Shown here: piece by piece, positions 26,277 through 36,340 of the stretch
How positions within the stretch are numbered: the first letter of the stretch is position 1
Layout of the letters: each line of letters begins with the position of its first letter
DNA from: Pseudomonas gozinkensis
GTDB lineage: Bacteria > Pseudomonadota > Gammaproteobacteria > Pseudomonadales > Pseudomonadaceae
DNA length: 64,000 nucleotides
Reading direction: 5' to 3'
NCBI RefSeq assembly: GCF_014863585.1
Contig: NZ_CP062253.1
Location: forward strand, 3,064,501 to 3,128,500
Made by a program: the position numbers and the translations under genes
The notes under the pieces: model-generated
Told to the model about the DNA's origin: nothing
Database searches by the model: none
The model's input: the letters and a program-made list of their open reading frames with translations, nothing else

Positions 26277-27450
26277 CATTTTGATAGTCGAAGACCATCC
26301 CTTCCAGCAGTTGTACTTGCAGCATCTGTTCAGTGAACTGGGGGATTTCTATCTGGAGTCTGCTTGCGACGGCGAAGAAGCGCTGGACTGCTTGAAACGG
26401 CGCGATTTCGATCTGGTACTCACCGACCTGCTGATGCCCGGCATGGATGGCGTGCAATTCATTCAGGGGCTGGCGGCGTTACGTTCGCGGCCAGTGCTGG
26501 CGATCATGAGTGCAGCTTCGCGCCGAATGCTGATGGGGGCAAGCCTGGTGGCCAGCAACCTGCAAGTGAAGGTCATAGGATTGATCTCTAAACCGGTGAA
26601 TGCTGTTGCCCTGCGCTGTCTGATCGATCAATTGCAGGGACTACGACAGATCGCTCAGCCTTTGCCCCTGGCCGGTATTGACCGTCAAGCAATCCTTGAT
26701 GCGTTGGATAACGGTGAATTACAAGCCTGGTTTCAACCCAAGAAAGCCTTGGTCAATGCACGTATCGTCGCTGCTGAAGCGCTGATTCGCTGGGTTCACC
26801 CCGAGTACGGCGTGCTCCTGCCGGGGATGTTTCTGCCCGCACTCATTTCGTTTGATCTGGAAGAGCGCCTGTTATGGCTGGTTCTGGAACAGGCAATAGA
26901 GGCCCAGGCCCAATGGCGCCAGCAGGGTTATGACATTCCTGTGTCGATCAACTTGCCCACGCACCTGCTCAACAGGCACGACTTGCCTGACCGAATTCTA
27001 GAGTTTGTCCTCAGGCATGAAGGCATTCCAGGGAGGATTTGCTTCGAGTTGATGGAGTGCTCGGTCCCAGACGATATAAGCAACTTTTACGCTGGAGCCT
27101 GTCGTTTGCGGATCAAAGGCTTTGGTCTGTCACAGGATGATTTTGGTAAGGGCTACAGCTCCTACATGAACTTGGTGTCAGCGCCGTTTACCGAATTGAA
27201 GATTGATCGGTCACTCGTACAGGGCTGTAATGACAACGAAGAGCTGGCGCAAGCTTTGACCAGTATTGTCGGCCTGGGGCGACAGTTAGGATTGACCGTG
27301 GTGGCTGAGGGTGTCGAAACCGCGCAAGAACTTGCTCTGTTGCGTAAGATCGACTGCACTCAGGTCCAGGGTTTCCTGATCTCCCATGCGGTCTCCCCGG
27401 ATCAGTTCCAGCAGTTGTTGAGCCATGATGGTCCGGCAAACATGTACTGA
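26263..27450 (+). CDS. pvrR: EAL-domain response regulator, c-di-GMP phosphodiesterase (PvrR/RocR-like)
   Basis: About 395 residues; the start is ATG 26248 or 26263, both inside the end of the previous gene. N-terminal receiver (ILIVEDHP, phospho-acceptor Asp in LVLTDLLMPGMDG) and C-terminal EAL domain with the catalytic set intact: EALIRW, Asn in SINLPTHLL, Glu in FELMECS, QDDFGKGYSS, KIDRSLV, VAEGVET and QGFLIS. It should hydrolyse c-di-GMP, which in PvrR/RocR systems lowers fimbriation and biofilm. Overlap with pvrS shows cotranscription. Confidence 0.85.
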   Translation: MKPCNILIVEDHPFQQLYLQHLFSELGDFYLESACDGEEALDCLKRRDFDLVLTDLLMPGMDGVQFIQGLAALRSRPVLAIMSAASRRMLMGASLVASNLQVKVIGLISKPVNAVALRCLIDQLQGLRQIAQPLPLAGIDRQAILDALDNGELQAWFQPKKALVNARIVAAEALIRWVHPEYGVLLPGMFLPALISFDLEERLLWLVLEQAIEAQAQWRQQGYDIPVSINLPTHLLNRHDLPDRILEFVLRHEGIPGRICFELMECSVPDDISNFYAGACRLRIKGFGLSQDDFGKGYSSYMNLVSAPFTELKIDRSLVQGCNDNEELAQALTSIVGLGRQLGLTVVAEGVETAQELALLRKIDCTQVQGFLISHAVSPDQFQQLLSHDGPANMY

Positions 27451-27524
27451 TCCACCCTAACGTCTCTTGCTTTTGAGGTCATTGTGTCCAACGGCTATAG
27501 GCTCGTCGCCGGCGGAGCTGTGCG

Positions 27525-30500
27525 ATGAATCATCCCAACGCTTTACTGGAGAAACTGGCCAGTAGCTCCCTGCGTCTGAACAAGGGGTTCATAGTGCTCG
27601 GCGCGCTGGTATTGATTTTAATCGGTATCAGCTACCTGGGCATACAGCGCACGCTGGAAGAGCAGCGCGACACCATGGGCTTTCATTTTGCCCGGTTGAT
27701 GGAAAACATCCGCGAACAGGAAGCTTTCCTCAAGGCCGTCCAGCGGTACAGCGCCAAAGGCCCTGTCCTGGACGCCCGGGTTTCGCCTTTGTTTCAGCAA
27801 AAAAACCTGCCTGATCAAGGACCGGATGTTTATGAAGGTCGGCAGTTTTCGTTTTCGATGCCTTTCAGCGTGAAAATCGCCTCCGATAAAATCGCGGTCG
27901 GCGAACAGCCAAAAGTATTTGCCTTGGCCGCACACCTGAGCGATTACTACAGCGCTTTCTGGTCCGCGTCACACTATCAGTCACCGCAGGTTTTTCTGTT
28001 CAACGTCCCGGACAACTTCGATATCACGGTACCGGCCACCGGGCACATACGCCGTGATGGGCAGATTCAGGGCGGCATATTTGGCGATGTCGTGGCGCAG
28101 GTCAGGAAGCAACTGCATGATCAGTCGCTGGACAATCAGGTTCATTGGAATCTGTACAGTGCAGCAACTGATGATGTGATGGCGCCGACACTCGTTGCCT
28201 ACATCAATATTGATCTCGCTTCGAGCACGTTGAATATTCAAGGCGCCAGCCCTCGGGTAGCGCTCGCGACCTTGCTGAACCTTTCTCAGGTCAACAACAT
28301 TGAGCGAATCATGCAGTGGTCGATCTACGACCAATTCACCCTGATTTCGCCGTCCGGTAAGGTATTGGTTGGCGCATTCGACCCGCAACGTATGTTGCAG
28401 GACGGCACGAATTTCAACCGTGACGGCCTGGTCTTTAAACTGACCAGCCATGATGAGCATCCATGGACGGCGATCTACACCATCAGCTTCAAAAGTTTTT
28501 TGGATTACGCCTTGTGGCCGTTGCTCTGCCTGGCTGCGCTAGTCCTGACCGGACTGGGTTGCGGATGGGCATTCAATCGCTGGTATAAAAGCAGAGTCGT
28601 ACTCCCTGCACATCAGGCCCACCTGAGCATCGCCGAAAGTGAAGCGTTCAACCGTGCCGTGATCGACACCGCGCCAGCCGGCCTGTATGTGGTGCGCTGC
28701 AGCGACCATAAAGTGTTACTGGAAAACCAACGTGCCCAGCAATGGCAAGACACTACCCAAGTGATCAGCGCCCTCAGCCAACAGCACGGGCTCACCGAGC
28801 CTGGCCAGGCTGAACTCGAGGTTGATGGGCGCCATTTGCATGTCGCGTTTGTTTCCACTCGTTATCAAGGCCAGGATGCCTGGCTCTGCGTCTTTCATGA
28901 TGTGACCCGGCATATCGAGGACGCAGCAGCCCTTGAAGAAGCACGCCGGGCGGCCGACTCGGCCAACGAGGCCAAGACACTCTTTTTGGCCACCATGAGC
29001 CATGAAATTCGTACACCGCTGTACGGCGTACTCGGCACCCTCGAGTTGCTGGGCCTGACCGAGCTTGAGCCGCGTCAACAGGCTTACCTGCACACGATCC
29101 AACGCTCTTCCGCGACTTTGTTCCAATTGATCAGCGACGTGCTGGATGTGTCGAAGATCGAGTCAGGACAGATGATCATCGAGTCTCAGGAGTTCTGCCC
29201 ACTGGAGCTGACGGAAGACACCCTGCGTACCTACAGCGCATTCGCCCAAACCAAGGGTTTGCAACTCTATGCCTGTATCGACGCAACGCTGCCGAACCGT
29301 GTGCGGGGTGATCCGCAACGCATCCGGCAGATTCTCAATAATCTGCTAAGCAACGCCATCAAGTTCACCGACTATGGCCGGGTAGTGCTGCGGGTTCGGG
29401 TGCTGCAAACCGATGGCTCACACGTCAGTCTGCAATGGCAAGTCAGCGACACGGGGAGCGGTATCTCCCAGACTCAGCAGGCGCAACTATTCAATCCTTT
29501 CTATCAGGTTCGCGATGGCGTCAACGGCTCCGGAGCGGGGTTGGGCCTGGCGATTTGCCGGTGGCTGTGTGAGCTGATGGCAGGGCAGTTGAAAGTGGTC
29601 AGCGAACCGGGTCTGGGCAGCAGCTTTTCTTTGCAATTGTCACTTGAGAATGTGCCGGGGGAACTGGCCGATTGTCCTGAGTTCAAGCCGGGAGCGTCGG
29701 CTGTGTATGTTCGGGCGCCAGTCCAGGAGTTGACGCACCATCTCTGCGCCTGGCTCAACCGGCTGGGTATAGAGGCGCGCTCACTCAGCCCTGATCTGCT
29801 GCATGCGGAGCCGTCGACATTGCTGGTGGACATGCTGCCGTCCGGCAACGAACTACCCTGGCTGGGAGCAAGTATCATTGCCACTGCTGACGGGCATAAT
29901 CCTCCGGAGTATTTGGGCAGTGGCTGGAACGTCGACGCCTATGATGTTCGTGCTATTGCCTGGAGCATCTACCTGGCGGATCAGGGTGTCGACGAGTCTG
30001 ACCGGCAGGTGCTGCCGGGAAAAAGCCGAAGCCTGAACTTGCACATTCTGGTGGCCGAAGACAACCCGATCAATTCACAGATCATAAAGGAACAGCTGGA
30101 AGCCCTGGGTTGTTCGGTAGTACTTGCGGGTAACGGCGAACAGGCCCTTGCACAGTGGTCGCCCGGTCTGTTCGATCTGGTACTGAGCGACATCAACATG
30201 CCCATCATGAATGGCTATGAATTTGCTGCGACCCTGCGCCAACATGATGTGAATCTACCCATTATCGGAGTGACCGCCAACGCTCTGCGCGAGGAGGGTG
30301 AACGCTGCGCCGCAGTGGGTATGAACGCCTGGATGGTCAAACCGCTGAATCTGAAAACCTTGCGAACGAAATTGTTGGAATGCTGCGTGAAGCCAGTATC
30401 CCCGAATGCCTCGGTCGCCGATGACAGCCTTGCGCATGAGGTCCCCGCTGACTCGGTGCAGCTCTCACCGAAAATGCGCGAGCTGTTCATCTGTACGATG

Positions 30501-30734
30501 AAACAGGACAGGCAGACTACGCTTGCAGCGCTGGACAGTGGTGACAGCAACACCGTTGCAAGACAACTGCACAGCATGGCCGGGGCTTTGGGCGCCGTAC
30601 AGGCTGGCTCCATGGCCATTGCCTTTGCCGAACTGGAGTCTCGACTGATGGCGGGCTCGATCACGCCGACCCTGATTCTGGAGGTCAACACTCAACTTGA
30701 TCGGCTGAATGCTTTGTTGAATAGTCTTGAATAA
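27525..30734 (+). CDS. rcsC: Hybrid sensor histidine kinase with Hpt domain (RcsC/RocS1-like)
   Basis: 1069 residues. TM1 near 20-40, large periplasmic part, TM2 near 325-350, HisKA with His493, HATPase ([20 protein letters not shown]), receiver with Asp889 ([13 protein letters not shown]), and a C-terminal Hpt domain with His1016 ([12 protein letters not shown]). It can therefore run the full His-Asp-His relay to a separate regulator, most likely the RcsB-like protein encoded next (27 bp downstream). The kinase cores of this protein and PvrS are very alike, pointing to duplication. Confidence 0.8.
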   Translation: MNHPNALLEKLASSSLRLNKGFIVLGALVLILIGISYLGIQRTLEEQRDTMGFHFARLMENIREQEAFLKAVQRYSAKGPVLDARVSPLFQQKNLPDQGPDVYEGRQFSFSMPFSVKIASDKIAVGEQPKVFALAAHLSDYYSAFWSASHYQSPQVFLFNVPDNFDITVPATGHIRRDGQIQGGIFGDVVAQVRKQLHDQSLDNQVHWNLYSAATDDVMAPTLVAYINIDLASSTLNIQGASPRVALATLLNLSQVNNIERIMQWSIYDQFTLISPSGKVLVGAFDPQRMLQDGTNFNRDGLVFKLTSHDEHPWTAIYTISFKSFLDYALWPLLCLAALVLTGLGCGWAFNRWYKSRVVLPAHQAHLSIAESEAFNRAVIDTAPAGLYVVRCSDHKVLLENQRAQQWQDTTQVISALSQQHGLTEPGQAELEVDGRHLHVAFVSTRYQGQDAWLCVFHDVTRHIEDAAALEEARRAADSANEAKTLFLATMSHEIRTPLYGVLGTLELLGLTELEPRQQAYLHTIQRSSATLFQLISDVLDVSKIESGQMIIESQEFCPLELTEDTLRTYSAFAQTKGLQLYACIDATLPNRVRGDPQRIRQILNNLLSNAIKFTDYGRVVLRVRVLQTDGSHVSLQWQVSDTGSGISQTQQAQLFNPFYQVRDGVNGSGAGLGLAICRWLCELMAGQLKVVSEPGLGSSFSLQLSLENVPGELADCPEFKPGASAVYVRAPVQELTHHLCAWLNRLGIEARSLSPDLLHAEPSTLLVDMLPSGNELPWLGASIIATADGHNPPEYLGSGWNVDAYDVRAIAWSIYLADQGVDESDRQVLPGKSRSLNLHILVAEDNPINSQIIKEQLEALGCSVVLAGNGEQALAQWSPGLFDLVLSDINMPIMNGYEFAATLRQHDVNLPIIGVTANALREEGERCAAVGMNAWMVKPLNLKTLRTKLLECCVKPVSPNASVADDSLAHEVPADSVQLSPKMRELFICTMKQDRQTTLAALDSGDSNTVARQLHSMAGALGAVQAGSMAIAFAELESRLMAGSITPTLILEVNTQLDRLNALLNSLE

Positions 30735-30760
30735 CCTCGATTTTACTGTGGAAAACTGAC

Positions 30761-31408
30761 ATGAAAAAATTACACGTTGTCATCGCTGACGATCATCCCA
30801 TTGTGCTGCTCGGGGTTCGTGAGCTGATTGAACGTGACGAACGCTTTTGTGTGGTGGGGGAGGCCGTCTGCTCCAACGAGCTGATCAACCTGCTTGAACG
30901 TCATTCTGTCGATCTGGTGATCACCGATTTCAACATGCCTGCGGACTCTCCTTACGGCGATGGTCTCAAGCTTGTGGAGTATCTGAAACGGCATTTCCCG
31001 ACAGTGAAAGTCCTGGTCCTGACTATGATCTCCAGCCCCTTGATCCTGACCCGGCTGCATGAACTGGGCGTTGTCGGGGTCATTCAGAAAAGTCAGCTGC
31101 ACAACGAAATTCAAGTTGCCCTCAAGGCCATCGCCAGAGGCAATCCGTTCCAAAGTGCCCGACCTGTCTCCAGCTCAGTGATGGAGTCCAACGCTGTTTT
31201 GGACGATCGGTTCGCCAGCCTGTCCCCTAAAGAACACGAAATATTACGTCTGTTCGTGTCTGGACAAAGTGTCAGTGATATAGCTCGGAACCAGAGTAGA
31301 AGTGCCAAGACTATCAGTACGCAAAAAAAGTCTGCGATGCGTAAACTGGAAGTTAACAGTGATCAGGATTTATTGACTTACTGCTTTGAGCGCAAACTTT
31401 TCAGCTAG
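30761..31408 (+). CDS. rcsB: RcsB-like response regulator (LuxR-type HTH)
   Basis: 215 residues. Receiver domain with phospho-acceptor Asp in ITDFNMPADSPYGDGL, which is the RcsB version of this motif, and an RHFPTVKVLVLTM strand. C-terminal HTH with LSPKEHEILRLFVSGQSVSD and SAKTISTQKKSAMRKLEV, almost word for word the E. coli RcsB DNA-binding helix. It should therefore bind RcsB-type boxes, and three such boxes are seen upstream of the adhesin, pvrS and pilin genes. It receives phosphate from the Hpt of the kinase before it. Confidence 0.85.
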   Translation: MKKLHVVIADDHPIVLLGVRELIERDERFCVVGEAVCSNELINLLERHSVDLVITDFNMPADSPYGDGLKLVEYLKRHFPTVKVLVLTMISSPLILTRLHELGVVGVIQKSQLHNEIQVALKAIARGNPFQSARPVSSSVMESNAVLDDRFASLSPKEHEILRLFVSGQSVSDIARNQSRSAKTISTQKKSAMRKLEVNSDQDLLTYCFERKLFS

Positions 31409-31440
31409 TGCTTATCTGTATTCCACTGTCTGTCCTCCTT

Positions 31441-31454
31441 TAAGAATCGTCTGA
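31441..31454 (+). promoter_or_regulatory. RcsB-box-like site, major pilin promoter
   Basis: TAAGAATCGTCTGA, 32 bp after the rcsB stop. A TATCGT/TATATC -10-like element begins 35-37 bp after the box start. The pilin ATG is 64 bp after the box. Confidence 0.62.
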
Positions 31455-31517
31455 TGTTCCTGTATGGGTGGGATCTATATCGTGCTTCTGCACCACTTAG
31501 AACCTTCAACCCAAACA

Positions 31518-32114
31518 ATGGTAATCAGAATGAACACGCTACCTCTGGCTCTATTAACCTTGGCATTGTCTGTATCTGCTGGCAGCGCTTTAGCAGCAGA
31601 ACCGCCAACTAAAGCCGGCACCGGCACCATCAACTTCACTGGCATCATCAACAACGATGCATGCTCCGTTGATGGCGCTGATTTGAACAAGACCATCTCG
31701 GTTGCGATGGGTGATGTCTCGATCAAGGATATGGGAACTGCTGCGTCTCCGACGGGCTCTGGCAAACTGAGCGCCGAAAACTTCGGCATGAAAATCAGCT
31801 GCAACGCGGGCACCAAAGTGTCGATGATCTTCGAACCTAAAAAGGGTGCCGGTTCTGGCATCGTTGAAGGAACCAAGGTGCTTAATGTGATCGGTGGTCT
31901 AGGTGCTGCGAAAAACGTTGGTATTGCGCTGTTCGATGCCAACAACAATCAGATCGATCTAAGCTCTCCCGCCACGGCAAAAATCGAAGATACCCTGCAA
32001 GATGGCAGCAGTACGCTGAAATTCTCCGCTGCCTATGTCACCACTGGTGCTGCGGGCACCGCAATCGCCGGTCGCGCTGACGCCACCCTGCCGTTCACCC
32101 TGCAATACGAATAA
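31518..32114 (+). CDS. Major fimbrial subunit (CupD1/CupC1-like)
   Basis: 198 residues from ATG 31518, chosen over ATG 31530 because it gives the signal peptide a positively charged start (MVIRMNTLPLALLTLALSVS). Cleavage after GSALA. Mature pilin has GTINFTGIINNDACSVDG with the first Cys and a second in MKISCNAG, and ends TLPFTLQYE, the classic pilin last strand with penultimate Tyr. First gene of the pilin-chaperone-usher operon; RcsB-box-like site upstream. Confidence 0.85.
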   Translation: MVIRMNTLPLALLTLALSVSAGSALAAEPPTKAGTGTINFTGIINNDACSVDGADLNKTISVAMGDVSIKDMGTAASPTGSGKLSAENFGMKISCNAGTKVSMIFEPKKGAGSGIVEGTKVLNVIGGLGAAKNVGIALFDANNNQIDLSSPATAKIEDTLQDGSSTLKFSAAYVTTGAAGTAIAGRADATLPFTLQYE

Positions 32115-32186
32115 TCACCGGGAATTAACGGATCCAGCGTGGGGCTTATCGGCCCTGCGCACCCTTTGAACCAAACGGTACTTTTT

Positions 32187-32936
32187 ATGTTTCGTCGTAC
32201 ATCCCTGTCTTTCGGCCTGGGACTCCTCGGTCTGCTCGTGGCGTCGCAAGCCAGCGCCGGCATCTCACTGAGCGCTACCCGTCTGGTCTTTGACGGAAAA
32301 CACAAGGAAGCCGGCATCACTGTGCGCAATAGCGGTGAAAACGTGTTGATCCAGTCTTGGGTCGATACAGATACACCCGGCGTTAACTCGGTGCCCTTCG
32401 CCGTAACCCCACCGCTGGCACGGGTGATGGGCAAGGAGCAGCAGTTGTTGCGGGTGATCTATGAGGGCGCCGGAATGCCGTCCGACAAGGAGTCGGTGGT
32501 CTGGCTCAATGTCCAGGAAATTCCTCAGGCTTCAAAAGAGAAAAACACATTACAGCTCGCTGTGCGCCAACGCATCAAGGTGTTTTTCCGACCGGCCGGA
32601 CTGAGTTCTGATGCCTATCTGGCGCCAACCCAACTGTTATGGCGCCTGGAGAATCGGGCTGGTAAATCAGTGTTGGTGATGAATAATCCTGGACTCTTTC
32701 ATGTCTCTATGGCGGACATAAAACTTCAATCCGGAACATTGACCGAACAAATCTTTGATTCAACGATGATCGCTCCGGGTGAAAGCAAAGAGTTCACCAT
32801 CAAGTCATTTAGCAATGCAACTACACCCCATGTACTCTTTACCAGTATCAACGACTACGGTGCGCAAGATCACTACATCGTAAAGCTCGCCAATGGCACT
32901 TCAAGCCAAGCCAGCTTGAACAAGGAATTGCCTTAA
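32187..32936 (+). CDS. Periplasmic pili assembly chaperone
   Basis: 249 residues from ATG 32187. Signal peptide ending ASQASAG, then the PapD-type immunoglobulin fold: RLVFDGKHKEAGITVRN, PPLARVMGKEQQLLRVIYEG, DKESVVWLNVQEIP and the RQRIKVFFRP G1 strand with its conserved Arg. It caps pilin subunits and delivers them to the usher encoded next. Cup-type operons often have a second chaperone; none is seen here. Confidence 0.88.
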   Translation: MFRRTSLSFGLGLLGLLVASQASAGISLSATRLVFDGKHKEAGITVRNSGENVLIQSWVDTDTPGVNSVPFAVTPPLARVMGKEQQLLRVIYEGAGMPSDKESVVWLNVQEIPQASKEKNTLQLAVRQRIKVFFRPAGLSSDAYLAPTQLLWRLENRAGKSVLVMNNPGLFHVSMADIKLQSGTLTEQIFDSTMIAPGESKEFTIKSFSNATTPHVLFTSINDYGAQDHYIVKLANGTSSQASLNKELP

Positions 32937-32941
32937 CGTAC

Positions 32942-32956
32942 CTGCCTGAAAGGCAG
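32942..32956 (+). repeat. Hairpin between chaperone and usher genes
   Basis: CTGCCTGAAAGGCAG: 6-bp stem, GAA loop, 6 bp after the chaperone stop and 70 bp before the usher start. No T-run. It may protect the upstream mRNA or lower usher expression relative to pilin and chaperone. Confidence 0.4.
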
Positions 32957-33025
32957 TCGTACTTCTTGCCGTATTTATCTTCGCTCCGTTGAGTCGTTCG
33001 TATCGGAGGTGATATAGGTTTTTTC

Positions 33026-35572
33026 ATGTCTTTATTTCCAAGCGAAATATCGGGTTTCTTTGCGTGCGCGCGACGCCCGGATGCCAGTACTCTGTCAAGT
33101 CCGCTTTTTATCGCTGTTGCCAGCGCGCTCCCCCTGTTTGTCGCAGCGGCGGAAATAGAATCTGATCAACTTGAACAGTTCAATACCTCGTTTCTGCAAG
33201 GCGCCCAGTCATCGGTTGATCTGCAGTTGCTGTTGTCCGCAAACAGCGTGCTGCCGGGTAACTATCGGGTCGACCTCTACAGCAACGAAGTGCTGGTGGG
33301 GCGTCGTGATATCGACTTCCAACGCAACCCGAAAAACGGCGTGATCGAAGCCTGTCTGAACTTGAGCATGCTGCAGCAATTGGGCATCGACATGAACAAG
33401 CTGCAGGCGGCCGGAAAATTCAACCCCAATGAGCCGCAAGCCTGCTATGACCTGCCTGCGCTGATTGATAAGGCCACCTTGCGCTACGACGCCAGTCGTC
33501 TGCGGCTGTTGGCCAGTGTGCCGCAGATCGCCATGCAGCGAGGCATGCGCGGTTATGTCGATCCTGCCTTATGGGATAGTGGCGTCTCGGCCGCTTTTAT
33601 CAATTATCAGCTGAGCAGCAACCGTAACAGCACGGACTCCGCCACCACGCTCTCCAACAATCTGGGTCTGCGTAACGGCCTAAACCTGGGCGGCTGGCGC
33701 TTGCGTAATGAATCGAACTTCAGGAGCAGTACTGGTCAGCCCTCTACGTTCAAGAGCAACCGCAGTTATTTGCAACATGACGTGACCGCGTTGAAAGGCC
33801 AATTCAGTGCCGGTGATATTTTCTCCGACACTGACCTGTTCGACAGTGTTCGTTATCGCGGTCTGAAACTGGCTTCTGACGAAGGTATGCGCGCTGACAG
33901 CGAGCGTGGGTATGCGCCGATCATTCGCGGTGTGGCGCAAACGAGTGCCATAGTGGAGATCCGGCAGAACGATTACATCCTCTACACGGCCAACGTACCG
34001 CCAGGCCCGTTTGAAATCAGTGATATCTACCCCAGCGGCTCCAATGGCGACCTGCAAGTGACCATCATCGAAGCTGATGGCCGTCGGCGGGTAACCGTGC
34101 AAGCGTTTTCCAGCTTGCCGATCATGGTTCGCGAAGGCCAGGTGAAGTACAGCGTCTCGGCGGGCAAGTACAGCAGCAACAGCGATGGCCTGGCGTTGCC
34201 ACAGTTTGTCAGCAGTACCCTGGCCTACGGCATCAATAGCAACCTCACCGGGATCGTCGGTGTCCAGGCCTCGGAGAACTTCAAGGCGCTGTCAGTCGGT
34301 GCGGGGCGCAACACTTCGATAGGCGCAGTCTCGGTCGACCTGACTCGCTCATCCAGCCTTACTGCGGGTGAGACCGTTCAGGGTAATAGCCTGCGGGCGT
34401 TGTATGCCAAGACGTTCACCGGTACCGACACCAACTTCACTTTGGCGGCCTATCGCTATTCGACCGAAGGCTACCGGACCCTGACCAACCACGTCGAGGC
34501 GCTCAGCAACAACGGCCAGAAACCCACCGGCAACTCGAAAACCCGTACCGACCTGACCATTAACCAAAGCCTGGGCCGCAACCAGCAATATGGCAGCGTT
34601 TACCTGAACGCCAGCGACCAGCGCTACTGGGGACGCGGTGGTTCCCAAAGCCTGTCTACCGGTTACAGCAATTACTGGGGGGAGGTCAGTTACAACGTCG
34701 GCGTGACCTATACCAAGGATGTCGGGGATGTCGGGTCTTCAAACAATGACACGTTGATCAACCTGTCCCTGTCGTTTCCCTTGGGCTCCAAGCCTCGAGC
34801 GCCACGAGTCTTTGTTTCGGCGAACACACAGAAGAACAGCGACAGTACTCAAGTCGGTATCAACGGGTATTTGTCGGAAACCAGCGATACCTATTACTCA
34901 TTGCAAGGCGGTACCAGCAGCACAGGTTACAGCTCGGGCTCGGCCAACATCAGTACCCGAACTTCAGTGGCGGATATCAGCGCAGGTTATAGCCAGGGGC
35001 GCGGCTACGCTTCGCAGAACGTTAATCTGGCCGGTTCCGTGGTCGCTCATGCGGGAGGCGTCAATCTGGGGCAGACCGTGGGCGAAACCTTTGCCCTGGC
35101 CGAAGTGCCGGGTGTCTCCGGGGCCAGGATCGGCAGCTACAGCGGTGCGGAAACCGGCGCGAATGGCTTTGCCGTAGTCCCCAATACCCAGCCCTATCGA
35201 GTGAATTGGATCAGCCTGGATACCCGGGATCTAGGGGCGGACATTGAAATCGATAACGCAACTCAGCAAGTCGTGCCAAGGCGAGGCGCCGTGGTGTTGG
35301 CGCGATATGTTGGCAAGACCGGCCGCCGGGTGCAGTTCGAGCTGTTTGATGCGCAGAACAAGGCCATTCCATTTGGCGCTGCGCTGGAAGATGCTACCGG
35401 TAAACAACTGGCTATTTCCGATCCGAACGGTAAAGCCCTGGCGCTGGTAGAAGAGGATTCAGGCACGCTCACCATCAAATGGGCGGGAGAACATTGCCGA
35501 GCACCCTACACATTACCTGAGCGCAACAAAGCCCTGAACTACGATCGCGTGCTGTTGAGGTGTGCCCCATGA
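33026..35572 (+). CDS. Outer-membrane usher of fimbrial assembly
   Basis: 848 residues, full length. Signal region (SPLFIAVASALPLFVAAAEIE), N-terminal subunit-chaperone binding domain, FimD/PapC beta-barrel with plug in the middle, and C-terminal domains with the final Cys-containing end (EHCRAPYTLPERNKAL, LRCAP). A GGAGGTGATAT stretch is upstream, though somewhat far from the ATG. The stop overlaps a second ATG (ATGA) that opens only a 32-codon frame, so a downstream fimbrial gene has been lost. Confidence 0.9.
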   Translation: MSLFPSEISGFFACARRPDASTLSSPLFIAVASALPLFVAAAEIESDQLEQFNTSFLQGAQSSVDLQLLLSANSVLPGNYRVDLYSNEVLVGRRDIDFQRNPKNGVIEACLNLSMLQQLGIDMNKLQAAGKFNPNEPQACYDLPALIDKATLRYDASRLRLLASVPQIAMQRGMRGYVDPALWDSGVSAAFINYQLSSNRNSTDSATTLSNNLGLRNGLNLGGWRLRNESNFRSSTGQPSTFKSNRSYLQHDVTALKGQFSAGDIFSDTDLFDSVRYRGLKLASDEGMRADSERGYAPIIRGVAQTSAIVEIRQNDYILYTANVPPGPFEISDIYPSGSNGDLQVTIIEADGRRRVTVQAFSSLPIMVREGQVKYSVSAGKYSSNSDGLALPQFVSSTLAYGINSNLTGIVGVQASENFKALSVGAGRNTSIGAVSVDLTRSSSLTAGETVQGNSLRALYAKTFTGTDTNFTLAAYRYSTEGYRTLTNHVEALSNNGQKPTGNSKTRTDLTINQSLGRNQQYGSVYLNASDQRYWGRGGSQSLSTGYSNYWGEVSYNVGVTYTKDVGDVGSSNNDTLINLSLSFPLGSKPRAPRVFVSANTQKNSDSTQVGINGYLSETSDTYYSLQGGTSSTGYSSGSANISTRTSVADISAGYSQGRGYASQNVNLAGSVVAHAGGVNLGQTVGETFALAEVPGVSGARIGSYSGAETGANGFAVVPNTQPYRVNWISLDTRDLGADIEIDNATQQVVPRRGAVVLARYVGKTGRRVQFELFDAQNKAIPFGAALEDATGKQLAISDPNGKALALVEEDSGTLTIKWAGEHCRAPYTLPERNKALNYDRVLLRCAP

Positions 35573-35667
35573 CCCAAACCTTGGCCAGGGGGGAGGGGAA
35601 CATAAATGGCGATACACATGGCTGGCGTCAAAGTCCGCTATTGGCCGTTAGCGGCCGTACCGAGTGA
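35569..35667 (+). pseudogene. Truncated start of a lost fimbrial gene after the usher
   Basis: ATG 35569-35571 overlaps the usher stop (ATGA) and opens a 32-codon frame (MTQTLARGEGNINGD, then stop at 35665). In Cup operons the usher is followed by an adhesin or second subunit and a second chaperone. The coupling signal with no gene behind it suggests deletion, with the tRNA-derived repeat only 75 bp further on. The remainder up to 35742 is AT-rich and empty. Confidence 0.45.
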
Positions 35668-35742
35668 CAATTGCACACAATCAAAGCGGAATGCTTTTTG
35701 CCATAACTCATTGAAATTACTTATTTTTTGTTATGGACTTAA

Positions 35743-35838
35743 AAAACCGTCGACTGTAACAGGTCCATGAGTTCGAATCCCATCGCCTCCGCCATATTTG
35801 ATACGACAAAGCCCTGATTATTCAGGGCTTTGTCGTTT
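35743..35838 (+). repeat. Copy of tRNA-Ser 3' half plus terminator (96-bp inverted repeat, left copy)
   Basis: 96 bp identical, base for base, to the reverse complement of 38875-38970. It begins at the last anticodon base of tRNA-Ser(UGA) and runs through variable arm, T arm, acceptor 3' strand, CCA and the 15-bp terminator hairpin (35803-35836). The 5' half of the tRNA is absent, so this is not a gene. Such 3'-half copies are left by tRNA-targeting integrases. Here the copy is inverted relative to the intact gene. Confidence 0.85.
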
Positions 35839-36340
35839 TTGGGGCTCCGTGGTAGCCGCAGCCCCGGGCATCCTTTTGGGTGGCCGCCGTTCCAAGGTAG
35901 GCAATGCCATTGCTGGCCAGGTACATCGAAGCCCCTGCTACCACTGCCCCTTGCGCTTTCAAGACGTAGACTTTCAGACGTCCGTCGGGCACCACTGCAA
36001 AGGAAGCCTGATTCAGCAGCCGGTGCTCTGGCTTGGTATGAAAGCCGCCCGCATGCACCTCTGCGAATAGAGCCAGGGTCTTGGGCGTGACTTCTTCAAT
36101 TTCGAATGGGTGCGAATCGAAACCACTTTTTCAATGGCACCAGCTAATTGCAAGTGAGTCCACCCCTTCAACCGCTCAAGCCGTGCTTCGCCCACAACAG
36201 CGTACTGCTCCAGTGCAGAAGATTTCTCGATAAGAGGGGTTACAGTCGATCAGCTCTGCTGACTCATTGAGCAATTTCAGCACTGGCTGGCTCAGTTTTA
36301 CTGTCTGCTTTGAGTCGATAGCGGTCCTTCACCAGGGACC
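35839..36340 (-). pseudogene. Broken GNAT acetyltransferase gene
   Basis: Minus-strand reading gives GNAT-like sequence in pieces: VKLSQPVLKLLNESAELI, then VVGEARLERLKGWTHLQL, then EVTPKTLALFAEVHAGGFHT and VAGASMYLASNGIAYLGTAA, ARGCGYHGA. The last is the acetyl-CoA binding loop region. The pieces are in different frames, so at least two shifts exist, and the protein is cut exactly where the 96-bp tRNA repeat begins. Nothing recognisable is seen in 36341-36478. Confidence 0.65.

Noticed and set aside
35743..35838. A second tRNA-Ser gene
   Set aside because: Only the 3' half from the anticodon onward is present; acceptor 5' strand and D arm are missing.
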